Assembly (NCBI RefSeq): GCF_902706095.1
Contig: NZ_CACSJP010000003.1
Location: 186,001 to 250,000 of the forward strand
DNA: 64,000 bases
Source of the DNA: Rhizobium sp. 18065
GTDB taxonomy: Bacteria; Pseudomonadota; Alphaproteobacteria; Rhizobiales; Rhizobiaceae
Direction of reading: 5' to 3'
Shown here: positions 36,533 to 44,386 of the stretch, piece after piece
Layout: every line of letters starts with the position of its first letter
Numbering within the stretch: the stretch's first letter is position 1
Notes under the pieces: generated by a model
What the model was told of the DNA's origin: nothing
Databases searched by the model: none
The model's input: only the letters and a program-made list of their open reading frames with translations
Translations under genes and position numbers: made by a program

Positions 36533-37520
36533 AGTTATCTTGAGGGGCGTCACCAAGGCTTTCGGCAATCACGTGGCGCTGGACAATGTGTCGATGACCA
36601 TTCCCGATGGCTCTTTCGTTGTCCTTCTGGGCCCGACTGGAGCCGGAAAGACAACCACGTTGCGCATGGTGTCGGGGCTTGATCAGCCGGATAGTGGAGA
36701 TGTATTGATCGGCGGCCAGCCGATGCGAGGCCTGACGCCGGCCCAGCGCAATGTGGCGATGGTTTTCCAGCAGTACTCGCTCTATCCGCATCTGACAGTG
36801 CGCCAAAACCTTGAGTTCCCGCTGAAATCGCCGCTTCTGAACACGCCTCAAGGCGAAATAGAGCGCAAAGTCAGGGCAATAGCCGATATACTTCAGATAT
36901 CGCACAAACTGGACAACAAGGCGACAGCCCTGTCCGGTGGCGAGATGCAGCGCGTTTCGATCGGTCGTGCGCTGGTCCGCAATCCGCAGGTCTACCTGAT
37001 GGATGAGCCACTAAGTTCGCTCGACGCCAAGCTCCGTTCCGATTTGCGTATCGAACTGAAAAGCATTCAGGCCAATTCCGGGGCGACACTGCTCTACGTG
37101 ACCCATGACCAGATCGAGGCGATGACCATGGCAACGCATGTCGGCGTTCTTCAGAATGGCAAGCTCATACAGTTTGGTTCTCCCCGTGACGTTTACGAGA
37201 GGCCGGTCAGCACCTATGCTGCGACGCGGCTTGGGCAGCCCCGCATCAATCTGCTCCCGGCCGACGTGTTCGCAGGCGCGCCGCCGCGAGCCCTCACCAT
37301 CGGACTTCGACCGGAACAAATTACCCAAGGTCAGGGCGAAGACAGTCTGGTCACCCGCGTCGAGCATCTGGGCGACCAGACACGCTTGCACCTGTCGTTT
37401 CGCAATCATGAACTCGTCACCGTGACCGAGCCCCATAGCCTGTTGCGCCATGGCGATATCGTAAAAATCCAGCCAGATAAGCCGCTCTATTTCGATGCAG
37501 ACGGCATGCGTATTTCTTAA
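36525..37520 (+). CDS. CUT1 ABC ATPase, second of two
   Basis: 331 residues from the ATG at 36525. Walker A GPTGAGKTT at 36-44, signature LSGGEMQRVSIGRAL, Walker B VYLMDEPLSSLDAKLR, and a shortened C-terminal TOBE domain. Two different ATPases in one CUT1 operon, rather than one MalK homodimer, is the GlpS/GlpT arrangement of rhizobial glycerol transporters. Confidence 0.9.
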   Translation: MAEVILRGVTKAFGNHVALDNVSMTIPDGSFVVLLGPTGAGKTTTLRMVSGLDQPDSGDVLIGGQPMRGLTPAQRNVAMVFQQYSLYPHLTVRQNLEFPLKSPLLNTPQGEIERKVRAIADILQISHKLDNKATALSGGEMQRVSIGRALVRNPQVYLMDEPLSSLDAKLRSDLRIELKSIQANSGATLLYVTHDQIEAMTMATHVGVLQNGKLIQFGSPRDVYERPVSTYAATRLGQPRINLLPADVFAGAPPRALTIGLRPEQITQGQGEDSLVTRVEHLGDQTRLHLSFRNHELVTVTEPHSLLRHGDIVKIQPDKPLYFDADGMRIS

Positions 37521-37532
37521 GGGAGGAAGAAA

Positions 37533-39152
37533 ATGGCCCAGTTCATCAATAGGCGGGAAGATGTCGTCACCGAAGCGATCGATGGTTTGCTGGCAACGTC
37601 TCGCGGCATGCTCGCACGGCTGGACGGCTATCCCCATATCCGTGTCGTCATCCGCAATGATTGGGACAAGTCGCGGGTGGCGCTGGTGTCCGGTGGCGGT
37701 TCCGGCCATGAACCCGCCCATGCCGGTTTTGTCGGTGCCGGCATGCTGACCGCGGCGGTCTGTGGAGACGTCTTTGCCTCCCCCAGCGTCGATGGCGTGC
37801 TGGCCGGAATCCTTGCCGTGACAGGTCCGGCCGGTTGTCTCCTGATCGTCAAGAATTATACCGGCGACCGGCTGAACTTCGGATTGGCCGCGGAACGCGC
37901 CCGCGCTTTCGGACTGAATGTCAGCATGGTCATTGTTGATGACGACATCGCATTGCCGGATCTCCCGCAAGCGCGTGGGCTTGCCGGCACCTTATTCGTT
38001 CACAAGATTGCCGGTGCACTGGCTGAGACCGGCGCCGACCTTGATACCGTGACAGCAGCGGCAAGGCGCGTGGTCGCTTCAACGATGAGCATCGGCATGT
38101 CGCTTGACACCTGCACAGTTCCCGGCTCCCCAAAGGAAGATCGCATTCCGCAGGGCATGGTAGAGCTTGGGCTCGGTATTCACGGGGAAGCAGGGGTCGA
38201 ACAGATCGATTTTTCCGATGCCCGAACCGCGATGGCCGCCGTTGCTGCGAAACTGGGGCCTCATATTGCAGACAGGCCACATGTGGCTCTGATCAATAAT
38301 CTTGGCGGAACGTCGGTGCTGGAAATGTCGGTCCTGACCCATGAACTGTTGCATTCTTCGCTTGGCCGGCAAATCTCGCATGTCGTTGGACCAGCCCCGA
38401 TGATGACCTCACTCGACATGCGCGGCTTTTCGATTTCGCTACTGCCGGCTGAGACGCAGGAGCTTGATGCCCTTTCGCGGCCGGTCTTGCTTTCCGCTTG
38501 GCCTGGGCTTGCCGCGATCACGCCGATCAATGTTGCTGCGCTTCCGGATGGTTTGACACCGATCACGCCTTTGGCCTCGGATCATGCTGAAACCAGGCAG
38601 TTCATCATCGGTTGCTGCAATGTCATGATCGCGGCGGAGCAGGATTTAAACATGCTGGATGCCAAGTCGGGTGACGGCGATACCGGATCGACTTTGGCGG
38701 GGGCGGCAAAGGCCCTGATCAGAGCGATGGATCGTCTTCCTTTGTCGGATCATACCCAGCTCTACCGCGCCATCGGCCAGGAACTCAGTCAGACAATGGG
38801 CGGCTCGTCCGGCGTACTCCTGGCAATATTCTTTACCGCGGCCGGCGACGGCGCAGCAAGCGGGCTATCGATGCGCGATGCATTGAAGGCGGGGCTTTTG
38901 CGGATGCAGGAGATCGGTGGCGCACAGGTTGGTGATCGCACCATGATTGATGCCTTGGCACCAGCACTCGACGCCCTAGCTGACGGTATCCGGGTCGCTG
39001 CGAAAGCCGCGCGGGAAGGCGCAAATATGACCGCGACGCTGGAACGCGCCAAGGCCGGACGCGCCGCCTACATAAACGCCAAACAGTTGCAAGGTCATGT
39101 TGATCCGGGTGCGGAAGCGGTAGCGCGGTTGTTTGAATATGTCGCGCGCTAG
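37533..39152 (+). CDS. dhaK: ATP-dependent dihydroxyacetone (ketose) kinase
   Basis: 539 residues, DhaK-DhaL fusion like the Citrobacter/eukaryotic ATP-dependent enzyme. The K domain (1-330) has SGGGSGHEPAHAGFVGAGM and the substrate-binding His217 in GIHGEAGVEQ, which forms a hemiaminal with the ketone. The L domain (about 350-539) has the Mg-ATP loop DAKSGDGDTGSTLAGAAKAL and GGSSGVLL. Makes dihydroxyacetone phosphate from dihydroxyacetone; homologues also phosphorylate erythrulose, so a tetritol pathway is possible. Last gene of the operon, 12 bp after the ATPase, ribosome site gggagga. No dehydrogenase accompanies it, so the substrate may be imported as the ketose. Confidence 0.88.
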   Translation: MAQFINRREDVVTEAIDGLLATSRGMLARLDGYPHIRVVIRNDWDKSRVALVSGGGSGHEPAHAGFVGAGMLTAAVCGDVFASPSVDGVLAGILAVTGPAGCLLIVKNYTGDRLNFGLAAERARAFGLNVSMVIVDDDIALPDLPQARGLAGTLFVHKIAGALAETGADLDTVTAAARRVVASTMSIGMSLDTCTVPGSPKEDRIPQGMVELGLGIHGEAGVEQIDFSDARTAMAAVAAKLGPHIADRPHVALINNLGGTSVLEMSVLTHELLHSSLGRQISHVVGPAPMMTSLDMRGFSISLLPAETQELDALSRPVLLSAWPGLAAITPINVAALPDGLTPITPLASDHAETRQFIIGCCNVMIAAEQDLNMLDAKSGDGDTGSTLAGAAKALIRAMDRLPLSDHTQLYRAIGQELSQTMGGSSGVLLAIFFTAAGDGAASGLSMRDALKAGLLRMQEIGGAQVGDRTMIDALAPALDALADGIRVAAKAAREGANMTATLERAKAGRAAYINAKQLQGHVDPGAEAVARLFEYVAR

Positions 39153-39227
39153 TCTTCTTCGGCCAGCGTAAAGTTGCTGGGAGATGGCTACGTTATCAGT
39201 CGGGTCGTTGGCAACTCGCTGCGCCCT

Positions 39228-39989
39228 TCAGATGTCATAGCTGTGGCCGGCGCTGAGTGAAGAGATGAACTTCTTCGTGCGATCGCGTTCCGGTGACTGG
39301 AAGATCGACTTCGGGGCTCCGCTCTCCACGATCAGGCCGCCATCCAGGAACAGAACCTGATCGGCAACACGCGAGGCAAGTCTGAGGTCATGGGTCGCCA
39401 TGATCATGGTTGTGCCTTCACGGGCAAGCCGGCTCAGCACTTCGACCACTTCTTCCGCCAGTTCCGGGTCGAGTGCCGAAGTCGGCTCGTCGCAGAGAAG
39501 CACGCGGGGCGAGGGCGCCAGTGCACGTGCGATTGCCACGCGCTGTTGCTGGCCACCGGAAAGCGTTGCGGGCCAGGCATCGGCCTTGTGCGCCATGCCG
39601 ACCTTTTGCAGCAGGTCGGCGGCGTGAAGCCGTGCCTTTTCCTTCGGCCATTTGAGCACGGTGACCAGCCCTTCCATGACGTTTTCAATCGCCGTCTGGT
39701 GGGGAAAAAGCTGGAAATTCTGAAACACCATACCGGTCTGGCGACGCAGGCGCTGGGTCGCATCCCAGCCGGTCTTCTGGCCGGGCTGGAACCGGATGGT
39801 TTCATCGCCGAGCCGGATCGTCCCGGATGTCGGCGTTTCCAGCAGATTGATGCAGCGCAGCAGCGTGCTCTTGCCGCCGCCGGATGGGCCGACGAGTGCA
39901 GTCACAGTGCCTTCTGCGATCGTGACGCTGATATCCTTCAGCACGACATTGTCGCCGAAGCGTTTTTCGATATGGGATAGCTCGATCAT
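39228..39989 (-). CDS. tcyN: Polar amino acid (cystine-type) ABC ATPase
   Basis: 253 residues. Walker A GPSGGGKST, signature LSGGQQQRVAIARAL, Walker B VLLCDEPTSALDPEL, switch MATHDLRLASRVADQV. Resembles E. coli YecC/TcyN. Start at 39989 overlaps the permease stop by four bases (ATGA). Last gene of a three-gene set whose binding protein resembles the cystine receptor FliY; the name follows from that similarity. Confidence 0.85.
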   Translation of the reverse strand: MIELSHIEKRFGDNVVLKDISVTIAEGTVTALVGPSGGGKSTLLRCINLLETPTSGTIRLGDETIRFQPGQKTGWDATQRLRRQTGMVFQNFQLFPHQTAIENVMEGLVTVLKWPKEKARLHAADLLQKVGMAHKADAWPATLSGGQQQRVAIARALAPSPRVLLCDEPTSALDPELAEEVVEVLSRLAREGTTMIMATHDLRLASRVADQVLFLDGGLIVESGAPKSIFQSPERDRTKKFISSLSAGHSYDI

Positions 39990-40666
39990 GTCCTGGCCTC
40001 CAGAAAGCCGCCATACCGGGCAAAGCGCTTTTCCAGCCGAACCTGCAAGGCAGAAAGAACAGAACTCATGGCGAGGTAGATGAGGGCGGCCTCGATATAG
40101 AGGATCAAGGGCTCGTATGTTGTGGCAACAATGCGCTGCGCGGTCTGGAAGAGTTCAGGTACGGTGATGGCCGCTGCGAGCGACGTGTCTTTCACCAGGG
40201 AAATGAAGGTGTTGGACAGCGGTGGCACGGCAACGCGCGCCGCCTGCGGAAGGATGGTCCGGCGCATGGCCTGGCCCCAGCTCATCCCGATAGAATAGGC
40301 AGCTTCCCATTGTCCGCGCGGGACAGAAGCGATCACGGCGCGGATGATTTCCGACGTGTACGCACCGACATTCAAAGTGAAGCCGATCAGGGCTGCAGGG
40401 AAGGCATCCAGCAAGATGCCGAGGCTCGGCAGGCCATAAAAAATGACGAAGAGCTGAACCAGAAGCGGCGTGCCACGGATCACCCAGACGTAGAAACGGG
40501 CGGCGGCGACCAGCGGCTTCGGCCCGAAGAGGCGCGTGACGGCGACAGTAAGCCCGAGCGCAAGACCGAGCACGAAAGACAGGAGGGTCAGCGGGATGGT
40601 GAAGACCAGACCCGCCCATAAAAGCGGCTGGAGCGAATCCAGCATGAGTTGAAGCCAGGCGGGCAA
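39986..40666 (-). CDS. tcyL: Polar amino acid (cystine-type) ABC permease
   Basis: 226 residues, HisMQ-type permease with about five spans. Landmarks: FYVWVIRGTPLLVQLFVIFYG and the coupling region EAAYSIGMSWGQAMRRTILP. Similar to E. coli YecS/TcyL. A long intercistronic hairpin separates it from the binding-protein gene. Confidence 0.88.
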   Translation of the reverse strand: MPAWLQLMLDSLQPLLWAGLVFTIPLTLLSFVLGLALGLTVAVTRLFGPKPLVAAARFYVWVIRGTPLLVQLFVIFYGLPSLGILLDAFPAALIGFTLNVGAYTSEIIRAVIASVPRGQWEAAYSIGMSWGQAMRRTILPQAARVAVPPLSNTFISLVKDTSLAAAITVPELFQTAQRIVATTYEPLILYIEAALIYLAMSSVLSALQVRLEKRFARYGGFLEART

Positions 40667-40688
40667 GTTCTGATCCCTCGAATGAAAC

Positions 40689-40726
40689 GATCCGCTCCAA
40701 ACGCTTTGAGTCGTTCGGAGCGGATC
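40689..40726 (-). other. Long intercistronic hairpin after binding protein
   Basis: Arms 40689-40703 (GATCCGCTCCAAACG) and 40712-40726 (CGTTCGGAGCGGATC) pair at 14 of 15 positions around an 8-nt loop, between the cystine binding-protein and permease genes. No T-run follows on the minus strand, so it is likely to be an mRNA 3'-end stabiliser. Confidence 0.65.
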
Positions 40727-40786
40727 AGACTATAGCGATAGGCGGGTCCGTTCGATACCGTCCCGCGCTTCGACTATCTGTGCCTT

Positions 40787-41563
40787 TTACTTGGAAACGT
40801 CGGCGCCGAAGTATTTTTGCGAAATCGCCTCATAGGTACCGTCAGCCTTGATGTCGCTCAAAGCCTTGTTGATGGCATCCTGCAGCTCTGTCTCGCCCTT
40901 GCGCAATATCACGCCGGAAAAATCGGCATCGGCCTGTTCGGCGGCGATCTTCACCGGCGCATCGGGCTTGTGCTTCTTGAAGTCGAGGAAGGAGAGGCTG
41001 TCATTGATGGTAGCATCCGCGCGGCCGGTCAGCACCAGTTGGATCGACTGGTCAAAGCCATCCGTGCCGACGAGTTCAGCGCCGGATGCCTGGGCAAGCT
41101 TGCCGAAATTGCTGGAAAGTGACTGCGCCGCCGTCTTGCCGCTCAGATCGGCAAACGACTTGATACCGTCATTGTCAGCCTTGACGATCAGCACGGCCTT
41201 GGAGGCGATGTAGGGGTCGGAGAAGTCATACTTCTTCTTGCGCTCGTCGGTGATGCCGACCTGGTTGATCACGATGTCATAGCGCTTGGCATCGAGTCCG
41301 GCGATCAGGCCGTCCCATTTTCCTTCGAGGAACTCTGCGGTAACGCCAAGCTTTTCCGCAATGGCCTTGCCGATTTCGACATCGAAGCCAACCAGGGCGC
41401 CAGACGTGTCATGAAACGTAAACGGGGCATAGGTTCCTTCTGTGCCGATCTTCAGGACGCCCGCCGACTTGATCTCGTCAAGATTGGCGCCTGCATGTGC
41501 AATGCCGACGGAAAGAAGCTGGGTCAATGCTGCGGCAGCGGCGAGTGTCTGGAACCATTTCAT
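40787..41563 (-). CDS. tcyJ: Cystine-type ABC binding protein (FliY/TcyJ-like)
   Basis: 258 residues from the ATG at 41563; a longer frame lacks a signal sequence. Signal peptide MKWFQTLAAAAALTQLLSVG, cleavage after AHA. Mature sequence IKSAGVLKIGTEGTYAPFTF, then WDGLIAGLDAKRYDIVINQV and DERKKKYDFSDPY follow E. coli FliY very closely; ending KYFGADVSK also matches. Receptor for L-cystine or related sulfur compounds. First gene of the transport operon. Confidence 0.87.
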   Translation of the reverse strand: MKWFQTLAAAAALTQLLSVGIAHAGANLDEIKSAGVLKIGTEGTYAPFTFHDTSGALVGFDVEIGKAIAEKLGVTAEFLEGKWDGLIAGLDAKRYDIVINQVGITDERKKKYDFSDPYIASKAVLIVKADNDGIKSFADLSGKTAAQSLSSNFGKLAQASGAELVGTDGFDQSIQLVLTGRADATINDSLSFLDFKKHKPDAPVKIAAEQADADFSGVILRKGETELQDAINKALSDIKADGTYEAISQKYFGADVSK

Positions 41564-41773
41564 GGTGATTGTCCAATCTGTTGATCGTTGGCCTGATAAT
41601 CCGGCGTTGAAACAAGCCTCGCATGTCGGTCCGGTTATAGCAGCGGACAAATCCCCAATGTTTGCGCCAAACCGCGAAGGTTTTGTCATCGGCCGAACCG
41701 CAAGCAGAATTTTTAACCTTCCGGTCAAAAATTTATGAGGCGGACCGATGTATCAACGAGCTGGCATCTTGTC

Positions 41774-43366
41774 TCAATCCGCACCGGCCAACGCTCGCTT
41801 CAATTTGCGCAGCACGACGCCGCGCTCCTTGTCGCTGGCGGCATTTTGCAACTCTGCCTGTAGTTCGAGGATGAAGGACTGGAAGGTGTTGTGCCAGTCG
41901 TGGTGTCCGGCCTTCAATGGTTCCAGCCGCAACGCGCGGGCCTCGGACACATCAATCGCGGCATCCCGGGTCAGCTTGAATGCGGAATCGAGATGGGGTG
42001 TGATGATCCGGTCATCGGCCAGGATGGATGTCAGGCGCTGGGTGAGACCCGAAAGGGCGGCCTCTTCGCCATGGACCAGAAATACACCCGACCTGATCGG
42101 CTGTCTCGCCTTGACCCATGCCAGCAATTCGGTGCCGTCGGCATGGCCGCTGTAGATTTCGAGTTTGCGGATGCGGGCACGCACCGTGATTTCGTCGCCT
42201 TGAATGCGGACCGTGGTTGCGCCGTCTTCGAGAATTCTTCCCAGCGTTCCAGCCGCCTGATATCCGACGAGGAGAACCGTACCATTGTCTCGCCAAAGCC
42301 AGTTTTTCAGCCGGTGGCGGATCCGCCCGGCCTCGCACATGCCGCTGGCCGCGATCACGATATGAAAACCCCGGATGAAGTCGACGGCCTTGGACTGCTC
42401 GACCGTCTGGGTGAAGCGCACGTTTTTCGCATGCAGCGCCTTGCTCAGCAATTGGCCGTTTTGCATCCTGCGGGCATGTCGGCCGAAGATCTCGCTGGCG
42501 CGCGTGGCAAGAGGCGAATCGATGATGATCGGGCAGGTATCCACCGCCTTTGTGTCCATCAGGTAGACGAGGTCGGCCAGAAGTTCCTGGGTTCGCTCGA
42601 CGGCGAAGGATGGAATGATCAGAGCGCCGTCGTGATGATTGGCCGCACGCACCTCTGCCATGAGGGCCGCACGGCGCGCAGTATCCGATGTTTCAAGTCT
42701 CTCGCGGTCGCCATAAGTGCTTTCGCAAATGACATAATCGAAATCGGCCGGCGCCTTCGGGTCGAATTGCAGCAATTTGTGGCTGGGACCGATATCACCG
42801 GAAAACAACAATCGGAGCGGTCGGTCGGGCGTGGCGATTTCGATTTCAACCGACGCCGAGCCCAGCAGATGTCCGGCATTCCACAGCCGAAAGCGGATGG
42901 ACTGCGTTGCCTGCTGCCAGACTTCGAGATCGATCGGCCTGAACAGGGTGAGAGCAACGGCTGCGTCTTCTGCCGTATAGATTGGTTCGACACTGTCGCG
43001 GCCCCGACGTTCGTTACGCCGGTTCAGGTGCTCGACCTCGCTCTCCTGAATATGGGCAGAGTCAGGCAGCATGATCGAACACAAGTCCGCCGTTGGTTGC
43101 GTCGCATATATCGGCCCTTCGTACCCGGCCTTTGAAAGCTTGGGCAACAGGCCGGAATGATCGATATGGGCATGCGTCAGGATGACAGCATCAATCTGGC
43201 TCGTCTGGAACGGGAAGGGCCGGTAATTCAGTTCCTTTTCGGTCTTGGAACCTTGAAACATGCCGCAGTCGATCAGGACCCGCTGGTCCCGCCATTCCAG
43301 CAGATGACATGAGCCGGTGACGGCCCCTGCTGCTCCGTGAAAGCGGATAATGGGTTCGTCCGACAT
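41774..43366 (-). CDS. MBL-fold beta-CASP metallo-hydrolase (RNA-processing type)
   Basis: 530 residues. Zinc-dependent metallo-beta-lactamase fold with the HxHxDH motif THAHIDH (His65-His70), a beta-CASP domain in the middle (IIIDSPLATRASEIFGRHARR) and a C-terminal RNA-specificity motif region (GYQAAGTLGRILEDG, IYSGHADGTELLAW, VHGEEAALSGL). Related bacterial proteins (YpmF/TTHA0252-like) are RNases; the substrate here is unknown. 210 bp separates it from the cystine operon downstream, so it is probably separately expressed. Confidence 0.88.
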   Translation of the reverse strand: MSDEPIIRFHGAAGAVTGSCHLLEWRDQRVLIDCGMFQGSKTEKELNYRPFPFQTSQIDAVILTHAHIDHSGLLPKLSKAGYEGPIYATQPTADLCSIMLPDSAHIQESEVEHLNRRNERRGRDSVEPIYTAEDAAVALTLFRPIDLEVWQQATQSIRFRLWNAGHLLGSASVEIEIATPDRPLRLLFSGDIGPSHKLLQFDPKAPADFDYVICESTYGDRERLETSDTARRAALMAEVRAANHHDGALIIPSFAVERTQELLADLVYLMDTKAVDTCPIIIDSPLATRASEIFGRHARRMQNGQLLSKALHAKNVRFTQTVEQSKAVDFIRGFHIVIAASGMCEAGRIRHRLKNWLWRDNGTVLLVGYQAAGTLGRILEDGATTVRIQGDEITVRARIRKLEIYSGHADGTELLAWVKARQPIRSGVFLVHGEEAALSGLTQRLTSILADDRIITPHLDSAFKLTRDAAIDVSEARALRLEPLKAGHHDWHNTFQSFILELQAELQNAASDKERGVVLRKLKRALAGAD

Positions 43367-43685
43367 GCTTCATCCTCCTAAAGCAAATGGTGGAAGGGCG
43401 ATCGTAATTTGTAGGTCCGGATTGACCATGATCCACATCAAGCCATTTGAGGTCGCATTTGCCCATGCTATTCCGTGGCGACGGGCGCCTTCCGGTCTTG
43501 CTTGATGTGTTTGAAAGTCCCTGTTTACTTCGATCTCACTTTGGCGATGCATGATTTGCATGGCTGACCTGTGAGCTTGTCACTTTTGTTAGGGCGGGGA
43601 AGCGCCTATATTCCAATCATCGAAACGACGTTGGAACTGAAGCAAGGTTGCTGGCGTCAAAGATACCTCACGAAAGGGGATCATC
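43367..43685. other. Intergenic region, beta-CASP gene and DUF1127 gene
   Basis: About 320 bp between divergent genes. A possible promoter for the DUF1127 gene is TTGTTA (43586) and TATATT (43607) with a short 15-bp spacer; other readings are possible. No gene recognised. Confidence 0.35.
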
Positions 43686-43832
43686 ATGAACGTAGCACGC
43701 TCTTTTAATAACTGGCGCAAGTATCGTCAGACGGTTGCCGAACTGGGCCGCATGTCGAGCCGTGAACTGTCCGACATCGGTATCAGTCGCGCCGACATCC
43801 ACAGTGTCGCCCGTGCATCATACGCTCGCTAG
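43686..43832 (+). CDS. DUF1127 small arginine-rich protein
   Basis: 48 residues (MNVARSFNNWRKYRQTVAEL at the start, then LSDIGISRADI and ending RASYAR). The LxxLSxRELxDIGIsRxDI pattern is diagnostic of DUF1127 (YjiS-like) proteins, short basic proteins of alphaproteobacteria linked to RNA binding and stress. Ribosome site aaagggg before the ATG. Directly downstream lies an RNA with repeated CCTCCTCCC hairpins, the same gene-sRNA arrangement as the DUF1127-CcsR locus of Rhodobacter. Confidence 0.9.
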   Translation: MNVARSFNNWRKYRQTVAELGRMSSRELSDIGISRADIHSVARASYAR

Positions 43833-43862
43833 CGCCTGAAGACATCTTCGCATGTTTGCACG

Positions 43863-43889
43863 ACGCCCGCTGATGACGCGGGCGTTTTT
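43863..43889 (+). terminator. Rho-independent terminator after DUF1127 gene
   Basis: Stem ACGCCCGC/GCGGGCGT (8 bp), 7-nt loop, then TTTTT. It begins 30 bp after the stop codon. It may be leaky if the downstream RNA is made by read-through and processing. Confidence 0.88.
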
Positions 43890-44049
43890 GCGTTTGGGAT
43901 TTTCGTGCTCGATGCGGTCGGTGCTTTGTGGCCGGTTCGGTGCCACTGCCTTGCGGGTTTGAGCGCATGATTCCGGCGCATTCGAGCAATGCTAATTCTG
44001 CATGGCTGCACTGCAACAAAGCGTATTTTATAAGCACGGTGATGCTGTA

Positions 44050-44214
44050 TGTTGGTTTTCAACGAAGCAATGCACCTCCTCCCGCAGAGCTTCGTGTTTC
44101 AGGCGACCCACTCCTCCTCCCAGGGGCGCCTGTAGGAACAGCGGCACTCCTCCTCCCAGTCGCTGTTCATCATTTCGAAAAGCCTGCCGCACCTCCTCCC
44201 GCGGCAGGCTTTTT
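44050..44214 (+). ncRNA. Anti-Shine-Dalgarno sRNA, four hairpins (cuckoo/alpha-r14-like)
   Basis: Four consecutive hairpins each display CCTCCTCCC in the loop: 44062-44095 (ACGAAGC/GCTTCGT), 44100-44132 (CAGGCG/CGCCTG), 44136-44168 (GAACAGCG/CGCTGTTC) and 44180-44210 (11-bp stem AAGCCTGCCGC with its complement). The motif is complementary to GGGAGGAGG-type ribosome binding sites, so the RNA should sequester mRNA translation starts. Loop motifs are nearly identical while the stems differ, so selection is on the loops. It lies 200 bp after a DUF1127 gene, as CcsR RNAs do in Rhodobacter; rhizobial alpha-r14 RNAs are similar but usually have three hairpins. The 5' end is approximate; it may have its own promoter or be processed from the DUF1127 transcript. 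Confidence 0.85.
44180..44214 (+). terminator. Terminator hairpin of the anti-SD sRNA
   Basis: 11-bp perfect stem AAGCCTGCCGC / GCGGCAGGCTT with loop ACCTCCTCCC, running into TTTTTC. It serves both as intrinsic terminator and as the fourth anti-Shine-Dalgarno loop. Confidence 0.9.
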
Positions 44215-44386
44215 CGTTTGTTCGGTTTTCTCGGAAAAATCGGTGAAGCTGTTCGTGGCGGCGTGGGTCCGGCTCTGGTCACGTCTTGTTGCGAAGTCAT
44301 TGACTCAGGGTTTCGCCCGCCTGACCGATCTAACGTTTCCGGTTGGTTTGCTGTGGCGTCAGTGCCGGAATCTGGTGGTGATTGGG

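Noticed and set aside
44062..44210. Reading the repeated CCTCCTCCC block as a CRISPR-like or tandem repeat array
   Set aside because: Repeat unit is only 9-11 bp, spacing is irregular, and each copy sits in the loop of a separate complementary stem, ending in an intrinsic terminator; an sRNA explains it better.
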